The notes below the pieces were generated by a model. It saw only the letters and a list, made by a program, of their open reading frames with translations. It was not told the DNA's origin and did not search any database. 64,000 nt of DNA, taken from positions 1,426,001 through 1,490,000 of the forward strand of contig NZ_OZ246980.1 of the NCBI RefSeq assembly GCF_965232525.1, in the 5' to 3' direction. Positions 33,154-41,935 of the stretch are shown piece after piece (the stretch's first letter is position 1; every line of letters begins with the position of its first letter). The translations under genes were made by a program, and so were the position numbers. This DNA comes from Bauldia sp965232525. GTDB lineage: Bacteria > Pseudomonadota > Alphaproteobacteria > Rhizobiales > Kaistiaceae.

Positions 33154-34260
33154 TCAGCCCGCGGCGTCGAGTTCGGCGACGATCGCCGCGGTCATCTCTT
33201 CGGTGCCGACCTTGGTCATCCCCTCGCTCATCAGATCGGGGGTGCGCAGGCCCTTGTCGAGGGCGGCGGCGATGGCCGCGTCGAGGGCGTCGGACTCGGC
33301 GACCATGTCGAACGAATAACGCAGCGCCATGGCGAACGAGGCGATCATCGCGATCGGATTGGCGGCGCCGGTGCCGGCGATGTCCGGGGCGGAACCGTGG
33401 ACCGGCTCATAGAGCGCCTTGCGCTTGCCGGTCACCGGGTCGGCGGCGCCGAGCGAAGCCGATGGCAGCATGCCGAGCGAGCCGGTGAGCATGGCGGCGA
33501 TGTCGGACAGCATGTCGCCGAACAGGTTGTCGGTGAGGATCACGTCGAACTGCTTCGGCGCCCGCACCAACTGCATGCCGCCCGCGTCCGCCAACATGTG
33601 GTCGAGGGTGACGTCGGCATAGTCGGCCTGGTGCACGGCATCGACCACTTCGCGCCACAACACGCCCGACTTCATGACATTGCGCTTTTCCATCGAGGTG
33701 ACCCGGTTCCGCCGGTTGCGGGCGAGCTCGAAGGCGGCGCGGGCGATGCGCTCGATCTCGTAGGTGTCGTAAACCTGGGTGTCGACGGCGCGCTTCTGGC
33801 CGTTGCCGATGTCGGTGATGGTCTTCGGTTCGCCGAAATAGACGCCGCCGGTGAGCTCGCGCAGGATCAGGATGTCGAGGCCCTCGACCAGATCGCGCTT
33901 CAGCGACGAGGCATCGGCGAGCGCCGGGTAGCAGATCGCCGGCCGGAGATTGGCGAACAGTTCCATGTCCTTGCGCAGCCGAAGCAGCCCGGCCTCGGGC
34001 CGTACCTCATACTCCACCGCGTCCCACTTCGGTCCGCCGACCGCGGCGAGCAGCACGGCATCGGCGCCGTGGGCCTTCTCCATCGCCGCTTCGGAAATGG
34101 CGACACCGTGGACGTCGTAGGCGCACCCGCCGACCAGATCCTCCTCGGTGGTGAAGCCGGCGCCGCGCCCGTTGAACCAGTCGATCACCGTGCGGGTGGC
34201 GGCCATCACCTCCGGGCCGATGCCGTCGCCGGGAAGGAGCAGGAGCGTGCGGGTGGTCAT
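33154..34260 (-). CDS. leuB: 3-isopropylmalate dehydrogenase
   Basis: 368 residues. It oxidatively decarboxylates 3-isopropylmalate in leucine synthesis. Landmarks are LLLPGDGIGPEVMAATR, LILRELTGGVYFGEP (substrate Arg and Tyr region), the metal/catalytic segment VTLDHMLADAGGMQL and DVILTDNLFGDMLSD, and the NAD-adenine segment YEPVHGSAPDIAGTGAANP. Start at 34260 with GAGAGA upstream. Separated from leuD by 27 kb. Confidence 0.97.
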   Translation of the reverse strand: MTTRTLLLLPGDGIGPEVMAATRTVIDWFNGRGAGFTTEEDLVGGCAYDVHGVAISEAAMEKAHGADAVLLAAVGGPKWDAVEYEVRPEAGLLRLRKDMELFANLRPAICYPALADASSLKRDLVEGLDILILRELTGGVYFGEPKTITDIGNGQKRAVDTQVYDTYEIERIARAAFELARNRRNRVTSMEKRNVMKSGVLWREVVDAVHQADYADVTLDHMLADAGGMQLVRAPKQFDVILTDNLFGDMLSDIAAMLTGSLGMLPSASLGAADPVTGKRKALYEPVHGSAPDIAGTGAANPIAMIASFAMALRYSFDMVAESDALDAAIAAALDKGLRTPDLMSEGMTKVGTEEMTAAIVAELDAAG

Positions 34261-34359
34261 GGGGGTTGTCTCTCAAAGGCACTGTCGGGTCAGCGACCGT
34301 GCCTAAGGTCGGCCCCGGCGAAATGCAAGGATTTCGGGCGAATCGCGCGGCGACCGTCG

Positions 34360-34836
34360 CTACATCCAGTAGCCCATCATCATCGCCTCGCGGCGGCGGA
34401 GCTTTTCCTCATCGGAGAGGCCGGCCTCGGCTTCCTGCAGCGACTTCTGCCAGTCATCGAAGAAGCCGCGGATACCGCGGCGGCGCTGGCCCATACTCTC
34501 CATCATCTCGTTCATGGTCCGCAGCCGACGGATCAGGGTGCGCATGAATTGCACCGCGCGCTCCGGATCGTTGTGGATGGAATCCATGAACTCGTCATAG
34601 GAGGTGGTGGCGCAGGTGGTGTCGGCGAGCGCCGTGACGGTGGCCGAGCGCCTGCCCGGTTCCAGCAGACACATCTCGCCGAAGGCGTCGCCGGTGCCGA
34701 GTTGACCGACGGCCTGAGCCTTCGACCCCTCGCCGATGGTGATCTCGACCGACCCGTCGATGATGAGATAGGCGGTGTCGCCCTCGTCGCCCTCCTTGAG
34801 GATGGCGTCTCCGGCCTTGAAGCTGACGGTCTTCAT
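34360..34836 (-). CDS. Cyclic nucleotide-binding domain protein
   Basis: 158 residues. Residues 1-110 form a cNMP-binding domain (FKAGDAILKEGDEGDTAYLIIDGSVEI, then the phosphate-binding cassette GEMCLLEPGRRSATVTA with the conserved Glu and Arg). A charged helical tail follows (MRTLIRRLRTMNEMMESMGQ, DEEKLRRREAMMMGYWM) and no DNA-binding helix-turn-helix is seen. It may be a small stand-alone cAMP/cGMP sensor acting on a partner protein. Confidence 0.85.
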   Translation of the reverse strand: MKTVSFKAGDAILKEGDEGDTAYLIIDGSVEITIGEGSKAQAVGQLGTGDAFGEMCLLEPGRRSATVTALADTTCATTSYDEFMDSIHNDPERAVQFMRTLIRRLRTMNEMMESMGQRRRGIRGFFDDWQKSLQEAEAGLSDEEKLRRREAMMMGYWM

Positions 34837-34961
34837 GCTACTGATCCCTGTCTATCGTTCGACTTTTGGGTTGCTGGCGTTAGCCATAGCAGGCACGCGG
34901 GCCAGCGGCTACGCGCGTTCGCGCCGCGTGCGTTTCAAAACACTCTGTCTGAAATCAGAAA

Positions 34962-34984
34962 GGGCTCCGTCGGTCACGGAGCCC
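34962..34984 (-). terminator. Intrinsic terminator of the XRE gene
   Basis: GGGCTCCGT (34962-34970) and ACGGAGCCC (34976-34984) form a perfect 9-bp stem with a 5-nt loop. On the minus strand it is followed by TTTCTGATTTC. It lies about 110 bp after the stop of the minus-strand XRE gene. No gene is seen in the rest of 34837-35091. Confidence 0.65.
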
Positions 34985-35091
34985 GGACGGTCTCGCAGCC
35001 TCGACTATGGGGGTGAACATGCAGTGTATATCACCCGCCGGCCGCTTGGCCGACGGTCATCGCCTTCCGCGTCGACGTCGAAACGTCGTGG

Positions 35092-35304
35092 TCAGTCAGC
35101 GCCACCGGGCGGCTGCAGGCTGACCTTGATGCCGAGCGAGTCGAGGACCGCCAGCGCCTTCGCGACCTGGCCGGAGGTATCGCCGTCCTCGAGCTTCGCC
35201 AGGAACTTCGTGCGAACATTGGCGGTGGCCGCAAGTTCGTCCTGGCTCAGTCCCTTTTGCTCGCGGGCTTCGCGAACGACTCTGCCAATATCCAGTGGGG
35301 TCAA
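35092..35304 (-). CDS. XRE/HipB-type helix-turn-helix protein, 70 aa
   Basis: A single Cro/CI-type helix-turn-helix domain: IGRVVREAREQKGLSQDELAATANVRTKFLAKLEDGD, then a short tail (LDSLGIKVSLQPPGGAD) like that of HipB antitoxins. The start is TTG at 35304, supported by a strong AAGGAG 8 nt upstream. No HipA-like toxin gene is next to it, so it is an orphan regulator here. A terminator hairpin follows. Confidence 0.8.
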   Translation of the reverse strand: MTPLDIGRVVREAREQKGLSQDELAATANVRTKFLAKLEDGDTSGQVAKALAVLDSLGIKVSLQPPGGAD

Positions 35305-35546
35305 AACCGGTCTCCTTTTTTGGGAAGGGTAAGAGCAAGGCCGACGAATAGCCAGTCGAATAGCCCGGTTCGAACTAAAAAGATACCCTTGAGACGAGCG
35401 ACATTAGCGGACGCTCGCATTGGGCAGCGGCGTTTGTCGCTATCCCAAAGGGAAGCAGGCCCCACCCACTTTTTCCCAGCTGCGATCGGTGATCTCGTGT
35501 GGCGTGTTGGTTGGAGGGCGGAGCCCGGCAGGCGACGTGGTGATGG

Positions 35547-37064
35547 CTATGGAAGGGATGGTTGGCGGAGGTGGTCGAGAAGATCGCGGTCCCTCGGCGA
35601 GAGCCGGCCATCCCGATCCAGGTTCTCCAGGATTGCGACAGCGTCGGCCTTTTGTTTCTCGTCCCGCGTCAACTCGGACAGCCTCGCCAGGCTCTTGGCG
35701 GCGTCGACTTGCCACTCCGTGTTGGCCGGATCGCTTTCGGCAAGGCGTTGGGCGATGGCGAGGCCGTCCCGATAGCGTGCGAGGGCTTCGTCGCGCTTGC
35801 CCTGCGCGACGAGGACATCGGCGATCCTCTCGTGGCTGATGGAGAGGTCGCGCTGCCATTGGGTGTTGGCCGGATCGCTTTCGACGAGGCGTTGGCGGAT
35901 GGCGAGGCCGTCCCGATAGCGGGCGAGGGCTTCGTCGCGCTTGCCCTGGTCAACGAGGACATCGCCGATCTTGTTGTGGCTGATGGAGAGGTCGCGCTGC
36001 CATTGGGTGTTGGCCGGATCGCTTTCGACGAGGCGTTGGCGGATGGCGAGGCCGTCCCGATAGCGGGCGAGGGCTTCGTCGCGCTTGCCCTGGTCAACGA
36101 GGACATCGCCGATCCTGTCATAGCTGACGGACAGATCGCGCTGCCACTCCGTGTTGGCCGGATCGCTTTCGGCGAGCCGTTTGGCTATGGCGAGATCGTG
36201 CCGATAGTGAACGAGAGCCTCTTCTCGCTTGCCCTGGGCGACGAGGGCATCAGCGATGTTGTTGTGACTGACGGACAGGTCGCGCTGCCTGTTCGTATCG
36301 GCAGGCACCGCTTTGGCTCTGCGTTCCATCGCGGCCTGGACCGCGGCAAGGTGTTCTTCGGCTCCGCTTAGGTCACCGAGAGCAATCGACACGATCCCCT
36401 TGGCTTCTTGCGCGACGGCGATATCGCGGTCGTCTTCGCGCTGTTGCGCAAGCGCTATGGCACGATCGAAGGCGACCGTCGCGCTATCGAGTGTTTCGCA
36501 GTCCCTCGCCGCGCGGCCCAGTTCGATCCACCCCCAGAAGTCGTCCGGGTCGCGCTCCGCGGCTTCCCGATAAAGGGCCAGGGCATTGCTCCGGTCGGTC
36601 GGCGAGACGATCGCGGCGAGGTCACGGGCAGCGCGAGCCAAAGCTCTGTCAACGTCGCCGGCCTGGGCGGCGAGTTCCTGGTACCGTTGCGTCAGGAGAT
36701 CCCTTATGTCCGTGAGATCACCCTCGAGCCCCACCTCCGCAGCCTCGGCTATTTCCTGTCGCTCCGCCCTGGTGTCACCTGGTGGTGAATCGTGAATCCG
36801 ATTGAGTGCCGCCAGCAGGCTGGCGCGTTGCTCGGCGGGAAGGTCGTGAAAGGCCCCGAGGATTTGACCCTCAGTTGGCGGGGCGGGGACAGGCGGAGTG
36901 GGGCCCGGCGGAGGCTCGCGTTTGAACGGCCAGCGTCCCGCGAAGAAGGCAATCACAGCGTAAATCGCAACAGCCGCCGGGATGACCGTTGTCACAACCC
37001 AAGTCACCTGCTCGTTCGCGGGCAGCGCGGAAAACCAGTGCCAGAGGCGCTCAAACCAGTTCAT
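35547..37064 (-). CDS. Membrane-anchored tetratricopeptide-repeat protein
   Basis: 505 residues. A single membrane helix near the N-terminus (VTWVVTTVIPAAVAIYAVIAFFAG) is followed by a Pro-rich linker (PPPGPTPPVPAPP), an alpha-helical region (to about residue 190) with one standard TPR, and then four to five units of 48 residues of the type SDPANTQWQRDLSISHNKIGDVLVDQGKRDEALARYRDGLAI. The two central units are almost identical at DNA level with a period of 144 bp. Start at 37064. Probably an anchored scaffold with the TPR part in the cytoplasm or periplasm. The same repeat type occurs in the exported protein at 3998-5632. Confidence 0.85.
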   Translation of the reverse strand: MNWFERLWHWFSALPANEQVTWVVTTVIPAAVAIYAVIAFFAGRWPFKREPPPGPTPPVPAPPTEGQILGAFHDLPAEQRASLLAALNRIHDSPPGDTRAERQEIAEAAEVGLEGDLTDIRDLLTQRYQELAAQAGDVDRALARAARDLAAIVSPTDRSNALALYREAAERDPDDFWGWIELGRAARDCETLDSATVAFDRAIALAQQREDDRDIAVAQEAKGIVSIALGDLSGAEEHLAAVQAAMERRAKAVPADTNRQRDLSVSHNNIADALVAQGKREEALVHYRHDLAIAKRLAESDPANTEWQRDLSVSYDRIGDVLVDQGKRDEALARYRDGLAIRQRLVESDPANTQWQRDLSISHNKIGDVLVDQGKRDEALARYRDGLAIRQRLVESDPANTQWQRDLSISHERIADVLVAQGKRDEALARYRDGLAIAQRLAESDPANTEWQVDAAKSLARLSELTRDEKQKADAVAILENLDRDGRLSPRDRDLLDHLRQPSLP

Positions 37065-37253
37065 TCGCGTTTGGCTAGTGTCGATGCGATTCTGTTCAGC
37101 ATAGGTTAGTGCTGGCTGTTCGGGCAATTGGCGCTGATGGCTCCTCCCGGTACCCACCCCTCCCGCCATGAGGGTGTCAGGAGCGGCGTCATACGGGCAT
37201 TGATGGCGGACGGGGATCGCGGCATGGATCGTCGCATTTTCAGGAGACGTGCC

Positions 37254-38060
37254 ATGCCCGCCGACACCCCGCCCAATCCGCGCGAGCGCGCCGGATATGT
37301 CCTCGCATTCGAGGATACGTTTGCAGGCGACAGCCTCGACCCGTCCAAGTGGTGGCCTTACGACCTGCCGCACTGGAGCTCGCGGGCGGCGTCGGCGGCG
37401 CGCTACACGGTGGCCGACGCGGCGCTGACCCTCTTCATCGCCGCGGACCAGAAGCCGGCCAAGCCGGAGACCGACGGGGACCTGCGCTCGTCCGTGCTCC
37501 AGACCGGCCAGTTCTCCGGCCCGGTGGGGAGCCCGGTCGGCCAGCACCGGTTCGCCCCCGGATTGACCGTGCGGGAGGCACAGGAAACCCAAAAGCTCTA
37601 CCTGCCGCATTACGGTCTGATCGAGATGCGGGCGAAGATGGACCTTGGCCGTGACGATCTCGCGGCGCTGTGGACCATCGGCTTCGAGGACGAACCGGGC
37701 CGGTCCGGCGAGATCACCATCTGCGAGGTGTTCGGCAAGGGAGTCACGGCCGACACGGCCGAGCTCTGCTACGGGATCAAGCCGATCACCGATCCGAAGC
37801 TAAAGGACGGCGATCTTCGTACCGACACGCTGCCGTTCGATCCGGCGGACTTTCATATCTACACCGCGGAGTGGACGCCGGACGGGGTGGCCTTCTTCCT
37901 CGACAACAAGGAACTCGGCCGGGTCTCACAGAGCCCGGACTATCCGATGCAGTTGATGCTCGGCGTCTTTGCGTTGCCGGCGACGCAGGCGTCTGCTGGT
38001 CCCCGTCATCTGCCGACTTTCACCGTCGACAGCGTGCGGGGCTACCGGCGGGCGGGCTGA
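37254..38060 (+). CDS. Glycoside hydrolase family 16-like protein with altered catalytic motif
   Basis: 268 residues, ATG at 37254 with AGGAG eight bases upstream. The order of features is that of the GH16 jelly-roll: LAFEDTFAGDSLDPSKWWPYDLPHWSSRAAS, then YGLIEMRAKMDLGRDDLAALWTIGF, the catalytic strand GRSGEITICEVFGK, and FHIYTAEWTPDGVAFFLDNKELG. In active enzymes this strand is ExDx(x)E; here the middle Asp is Thr (EITICE). No signal peptide is evident. It may be inactive, or act as a binding protein. Confidence 0.72.
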   Translation: MPADTPPNPRERAGYVLAFEDTFAGDSLDPSKWWPYDLPHWSSRAASAARYTVADAALTLFIAADQKPAKPETDGDLRSSVLQTGQFSGPVGSPVGQHRFAPGLTVREAQETQKLYLPHYGLIEMRAKMDLGRDDLAALWTIGFEDEPGRSGEITICEVFGKGVTADTAELCYGIKPITDPKLKDGDLRTDTLPFDPADFHIYTAEWTPDGVAFFLDNKELGRVSQSPDYPMQLMLGVFALPATQASAGPRHLPTFTVDSVRGYRRAG

Positions 38061-38091
38061 GGTTTGCTTGGCGGGGGTGAGGGGCGTGTCG

Positions 38092-38482
38092 CGCGTGCTT
38101 CCGGGCTCCGCTGACGCGCAGGTCCTCAGCATGAGGGAGGCCGGTGAGTCGATGGCGTGGGACGTTCCGGGTCGAGCGAGTTACGACCTCATCTTGAGAG
38201 CCTGCCCCCGACCCGATCGGGAGTGCGTGGGCGTGACCCCGAGCCTCGAAGGACGCGCACAACAGGCCGGCGCGACTTCCCTCTCCCCTTGCGGGAGAGG
38301 GCTTGCGGCGTTGGCGTCGCAGGTCGCGGAACGCGGCCGAGACGCTTAGGCCCGCAAGGGTGAGGGGTGTCGAACGACGCCGATGATGCGTGGCGAATCT
38401 CACCCCTCACCCGGTTTGCCTAAAGGCTCGTGCCTCGCCAAGGCAACCCTGCCCTCTCCCGCAAGGGGAGAGGGACTGGCGC
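38092..38482. repeat. Dispersed palindromic repeat cluster before sdhC
   Basis: Contains a copy of the GTGCTTCCGGGCTCCGC...CCTCAGCATGAGG palindrome (38094-38137), its companion arm CTCATCTTGAG...GAGCCTCGAAGGACGC (38189-38260), and two CCTCTCCC/GGGAGAGG hairpins (about 38281-38301 and 38451-38475). These have the same architecture as the copies near 10-11, 12.8-13.1 and 44.4 kb. No gene is seen in 38061-38566. Confidence 0.7.
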
Positions 38483-38566
38483 CACCCGCTTTTTTGACGC
38501 GCTGCAATATCAGCGCTAGAACCTCTCCAGATTCCAATGTGGTTCGTTGGTCGCTGAAGGGGAGCC

Positions 38567-38965
38567 ATGTCGAGCGCGGAAACCAAGGCAAACCGGCCGG
38601 TTTCGCCCCATATCCAGATCTACCACTGGCACCTGACGATGGTAATGTCGATCTTCCATCGGGCCACGGGAATCGCACTCTATGTGGGGATGGCGCTGCT
38701 CGCCTGGTGGCTGCTCGCCGCCGCGACCGGCCGCGGCGCGTTCGTCTTCATCAACGGCCTGCTCGGCTCCTGGGTCGGGCTGGTCGTCCTGTTTGGTCTG
38801 ACCTGGTCGCTGCTCCACCACATGCTCGGCGGCCTCCGCCATTTCATCTGGGATACCGGTCGTGGCCTTGGCAAACCGGCGCGCGACCAGCTGGCGCTGG
38901 CGACGATCGTCGGCTCGGGCGTGCTGACCGTGATCGTGTGGATCATCGGCGTGGCGGTGGCGTGA
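38567..38965 (+). CDS. sdhC: Succinate dehydrogenase cytochrome b556 subunit
   Basis: 132 residues with three membrane helices. The N-terminal motif RPVSPHIQIYHWHLTMVMSIFHRATGIAL is the family signature (quinone-site Ser and Arg), and the heme-ligand His lies in LLHHMLGGLRHFIWD. Together with SdhD it anchors SdhAB to the inner membrane and passes electrons to ubiquinone. First gene of the sdh set; its TGA overlaps the sdhD start. Confidence 0.96.
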   Translation: MSSAETKANRPVSPHIQIYHWHLTMVMSIFHRATGIALYVGMALLAWWLLAAATGRGAFVFINGLLGSWVGLVVLFGLTWSLLHHMLGGLRHFIWDTGRGLGKPARDQLALATIVGSGVLTVIVWIIGVAVA

Positions 38966-39351
38966 TGGCCGACACGATGCGCACGCCGCTCCACCGGGTG
39001 CTCGGCCTCGGTTCGGCCAAGTCGGGCACGGAAGCCTACTGGCGCCAACGGCTCACCGCGCTCGCCAACATCCCGCTCACCATCGGCTTCATCATCATCG
39101 CCATCAAGGTCGCCGACGAAGGCTATCGCAGGGTCGTCGACGTCTTGTCATCGCCGCTGGTCGCTATAGTTCTGGCGCTGATGGTGGTGTCGGTGACCGT
39201 CCACATGCGTCTCGGCATGCAGGTGGTGATCGAGGATTACGTCCACGGTGCCGTGCGGCGGCAACTGGCGATGGTCACCAACACCTTCTTCTCGATCGCG
39301 GTCGGCGCCGTCAGCTTGTTCGCGATCCTCAAGCTCGCCTTCGGAGGCTGA
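38965..39351 (+). CDS. sdhD: Succinate dehydrogenase hydrophobic membrane anchor subunit
   Basis: 128 residues, ATG at 38965 inside the sdhC stop. Three membrane helices (LTIGFIIIAIKVA, SSPLVAIVLALMVVSVTVHMRLGMQVVIEDYV, LAMVTNTFFSIAVGAVSLFAIL). The conserved heme/quinone region HMRLGMQVVIEDYVH is present. Translationally coupled to sdhC and 8 bp before sdhA. Confidence 0.95.
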   Translation: MADTMRTPLHRVLGLGSAKSGTEAYWRQRLTALANIPLTIGFIIIAIKVADEGYRRVVDVLSSPLVAIVLALMVVSVTVHMRLGMQVVIEDYVHGAVRRQLAMVTNTFFSIAVGAVSLFAILKLAFGG

Positions 39352-39359
39352 AGTCGGAA

Positions 39360-41189
39360 ATGGCAGACGGTTCGAACGGTTCCGAAGCGCCCGGCGTCAA
39401 TGGTCGGGCCTATCCGTTTACCGATCACACCTTCGACGTGGTGGTGGTCGGCGCCGGCGGCGCCGGCCTGCGCGCGGCGCTCGGCGCCAGCCAGGCGGGT
39501 CTCAAGACCGCCTGCATCTCCAAGGTCTTTCCGACCCGCTCGCATACAGTGGCCGCGCAAGGGGGAATCTCCGCCGCGCTCGGCAATATGGGCGAAGACG
39601 ACTGGCGCTGGCACATGTACGACACCGTCAAGGGATCGGACTGGCTCGGCGACCAGGACGCGATCGAATATCTGTGCCGCGAAGCGCCGGCCGCCGTCTA
39701 TGAGCTCGACCATTTCGGCGTGCCGTTCAGCCGCACCGAGGAAGGCAAGATCTACCAGCGCCCGTTCGGCGGCATGACCACCGACTACGGCAAGGGGATC
39801 GCCCAGCGCACGTGCGCCGCCGCCGACCGCACCGGCCACGCCATCCTTCACACCCTCTACGGCCAGTCGCTGCGCCACTCGGCCGAGTTCTTCATCGAGT
39901 ATTTCGCCATCGACCTGATCATGGAGGATGGCGCCTGCCGCGGGGTGGTGGCGCTGTGCCTCGAGGACGGATCACTGCACCGCTTCCGCGCCCACAAGAC
40001 GGTGCTCGCCACCGGCGGCTACGGCCGCGCCTATTTCTCCTGCACCTCGGCCCACACCTGTACCGGCGACGGCAACGCCATGGTGCTGCGCGCCGGGTTG
40101 CCGCTGCAGGACATGGAGTTCGTCCAGTTCCACCCCACCGGGGTCTACGGCGCCGGCGTGCTGATCACCGAGGGCGTGCGCGGCGAGGGCGGCTATCTCA
40201 CCAACGCCGAAGGCGAGCGGTTCATGGAGCGCTATGCGCCGAGCGCCAAGGACCTCGCCTCGCGGGACGTGGTCAGCCGGGCGATGACCATCGAGATCCG
40301 CGAAGGTCGCGGCCACGGAGACACCAAGGACCACATCCACCTGCACCTGTCGCACCTCGATCCCGACGTGATCCATCACCGCCTGCCGGGCATCTCCGAA
40401 TCGGCACGCATCTTCGCTGGCGTCGATGTGACCCGCGACCCGATCCCGGTGCTGCCGACGGTCCACTACAACATGGGCGGCATCCCGACCAATTATCACG
40501 GCGAGGTGCTGACCAAGGTCAATGGCGACCCGGATCAGGTGGTGCCGGGGCTGATGGCGATCGGCGAGGCGGCCTGCGTCTCGGTGCACGGCGCCAATCG
40601 GCTCGGCTCGAATTCGCTGATCGACCTGGTGGTGTTCGGTCGCGCCGCGGGACTACGATGCGGCGAGACGATCGATTCCAGTGAAAAGCACCGGGACCTG
40701 CCGAAGGACGCCGGCGACCTCGCCGTCGGACGGCTCGACCGCTTCCGCAACGCCGATGGCGGCACGCCGACGGCCAAGCTCCGCCTCGACATGCAGATGG
40801 CGATGCAGGAGGACTGCGCGGTGTTCCGCACCGGCGACGTGCTCGCCCAGGGGCGCGACCGAGTGCACGCGATCTGGTCGGGCAGCGACGATATCCGGGT
40901 CACCGACCGGTCGCTGATCTGGAACTCCGACCTGGTCGAGACGCTGGAGTTCGACAACCTGATCGCCCAGGCGGTGGTGACGGTCGAGTCGGCGCTGAAC
41001 CGGACCGAGTCCCGCGGTGCCCACGCTCGCGAGGATTATCCGGACCGGGACGATCAGGATTGGATGAAACACACGCTGGCGTTCATCGATCCGGAACAAC
41101 AGACGGTGCGACTCGACGACCGGCCGGTGCACACCTATACGCTGTCGAACGACGTCCAGTACATCGAACCGAAGGCGCGGGTGTACTAG
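39360..41189 (+). CDS. sdhA: Succinate dehydrogenase flavoprotein subunit
   Basis: 609 residues. It oxidises succinate to fumarate using covalently bound FAD. Motifs: VVVVGAGGAGLRAALGASQAG, the FAD-linking His in RSHTVAAQGGISAALGNM, the substrate region FHPTGVYGAGVLITEGVRGEGG, NMGGIPTNYHGEVL and the C-terminal Arg in HGANRLGSNSLIDLVVFGR. Full length. In most relatives sdhB follows directly; here four other genes intervene (41219-43550). Confidence 0.97.
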   Translation: MADGSNGSEAPGVNGRAYPFTDHTFDVVVVGAGGAGLRAALGASQAGLKTACISKVFPTRSHTVAAQGGISAALGNMGEDDWRWHMYDTVKGSDWLGDQDAIEYLCREAPAAVYELDHFGVPFSRTEEGKIYQRPFGGMTTDYGKGIAQRTCAAADRTGHAILHTLYGQSLRHSAEFFIEYFAIDLIMEDGACRGVVALCLEDGSLHRFRAHKTVLATGGYGRAYFSCTSAHTCTGDGNAMVLRAGLPLQDMEFVQFHPTGVYGAGVLITEGVRGEGGYLTNAEGERFMERYAPSAKDLASRDVVSRAMTIEIREGRGHGDTKDHIHLHLSHLDPDVIHHRLPGISESARIFAGVDVTRDPIPVLPTVHYNMGGIPTNYHGEVLTKVNGDPDQVVPGLMAIGEAACVSVHGANRLGSNSLIDLVVFGRAAGLRCGETIDSSEKHRDLPKDAGDLAVGRLDRFRNADGGTPTAKLRLDMQMAMQEDCAVFRTGDVLAQGRDRVHAIWSGSDDIRVTDRSLIWNSDLVETLEFDNLIAQAVVTVESALNRTESRGAHAREDYPDRDDQDWMKHTLAFIDPEQQTVRLDDRPVHTYTLSNDVQYIEPKARVY

Positions 41190-41218
41190 CCCTTCAGGCG
41201 CTCTCCGGACCGAGCCGC

Positions 41219-41920
41219 ATGATCCTCAGCCGCAAGTATCGGTTCATCTTTCTGCGCACCGCCAAGACCGGCAGCACCAGCACCGAACTGGCGTTGTCGC
41301 CGGCCTGCGGGCCGGACGACATCCTGGCGCCGCTCAGCCGCAAGGAGGAGCGCAAACGCAAATTGTCGCCGGCCCGGAACTACGCGCTCGGGATCGGCCA
41401 CTTCGGAATCAAGCTTCCCGGTGAGTTCCGGCATCACTTTCCGCAATTCTACGGCTACTACAATCACATGCCGGCCAGGCAGATTCGCCGGCTCGCCGGC
41501 GACGACGTCTGGAACGACTTCTACAAGTTCACCATCGAGCGCAATCCGTGGGACCGGCAGGTATCGTTCTATTTCTGGCGAACGCGGAAGAGCAAACCAC
41601 AGCCGGATTTCCGAAGCTTCATGCTTTCGCGCCGGCACAGCGGCAAGGCGTTCCGCTCGGCGCGGATGAAGAACTGGTGGACCTATACGATCAACGACGA
41701 GATCGTCGTCGACCGGGTGATCCGCTATGAAAACCTTGACGCGGAACTCCAGGCGATTCGGTCCGAACTCGGGATTGCCGAACCTGTCACCCTGCCAAGC
41801 GCCAAATCGCACACGAGGAAGGACCGGCGACCGTACCGGGACTACTATGACGAGGAGACCCGCGCGCTGGTCGCCGACTGGTACAAGCGCGAGATCGACG
41901 CCTTTGGGTGGACGTTTTAA
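41219..41920 (+). CDS. Sulfotransferase family protein, copy 1
   Basis: 233 residues. The PAPS 5'-phosphosulfate loop is RFIFLRTAKTGSTSTE near the N-terminus, and the 3'-phosphate-binding segment is TIERNPWDRQVSFYFW around residue 105. The C-terminal part has DRVIRYENLDAEL and ends DWYKREIDAFGWTF. This is the family 2-like bacterial sulfotransferase type, often acting on polysaccharides or small surface molecules. It is followed 15 bp later by a paralogue of exactly the same length. Lies between sdhA and sdhB. Confidence 0.85.
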   Translation: MILSRKYRFIFLRTAKTGSTSTELALSPACGPDDILAPLSRKEERKRKLSPARNYALGIGHFGIKLPGEFRHHFPQFYGYYNHMPARQIRRLAGDDVWNDFYKFTIERNPWDRQVSFYFWRTRKSKPQPDFRSFMLSRRHSGKAFRSARMKNWWTYTINDEIVVDRVIRYENLDAELQAIRSELGIAEPVTLPSAKSHTRKDRRPYRDYYDEETRALVADWYKREIDAFGWTF

Positions 41921-41935
41921 GATGGCAGGCGCGTC

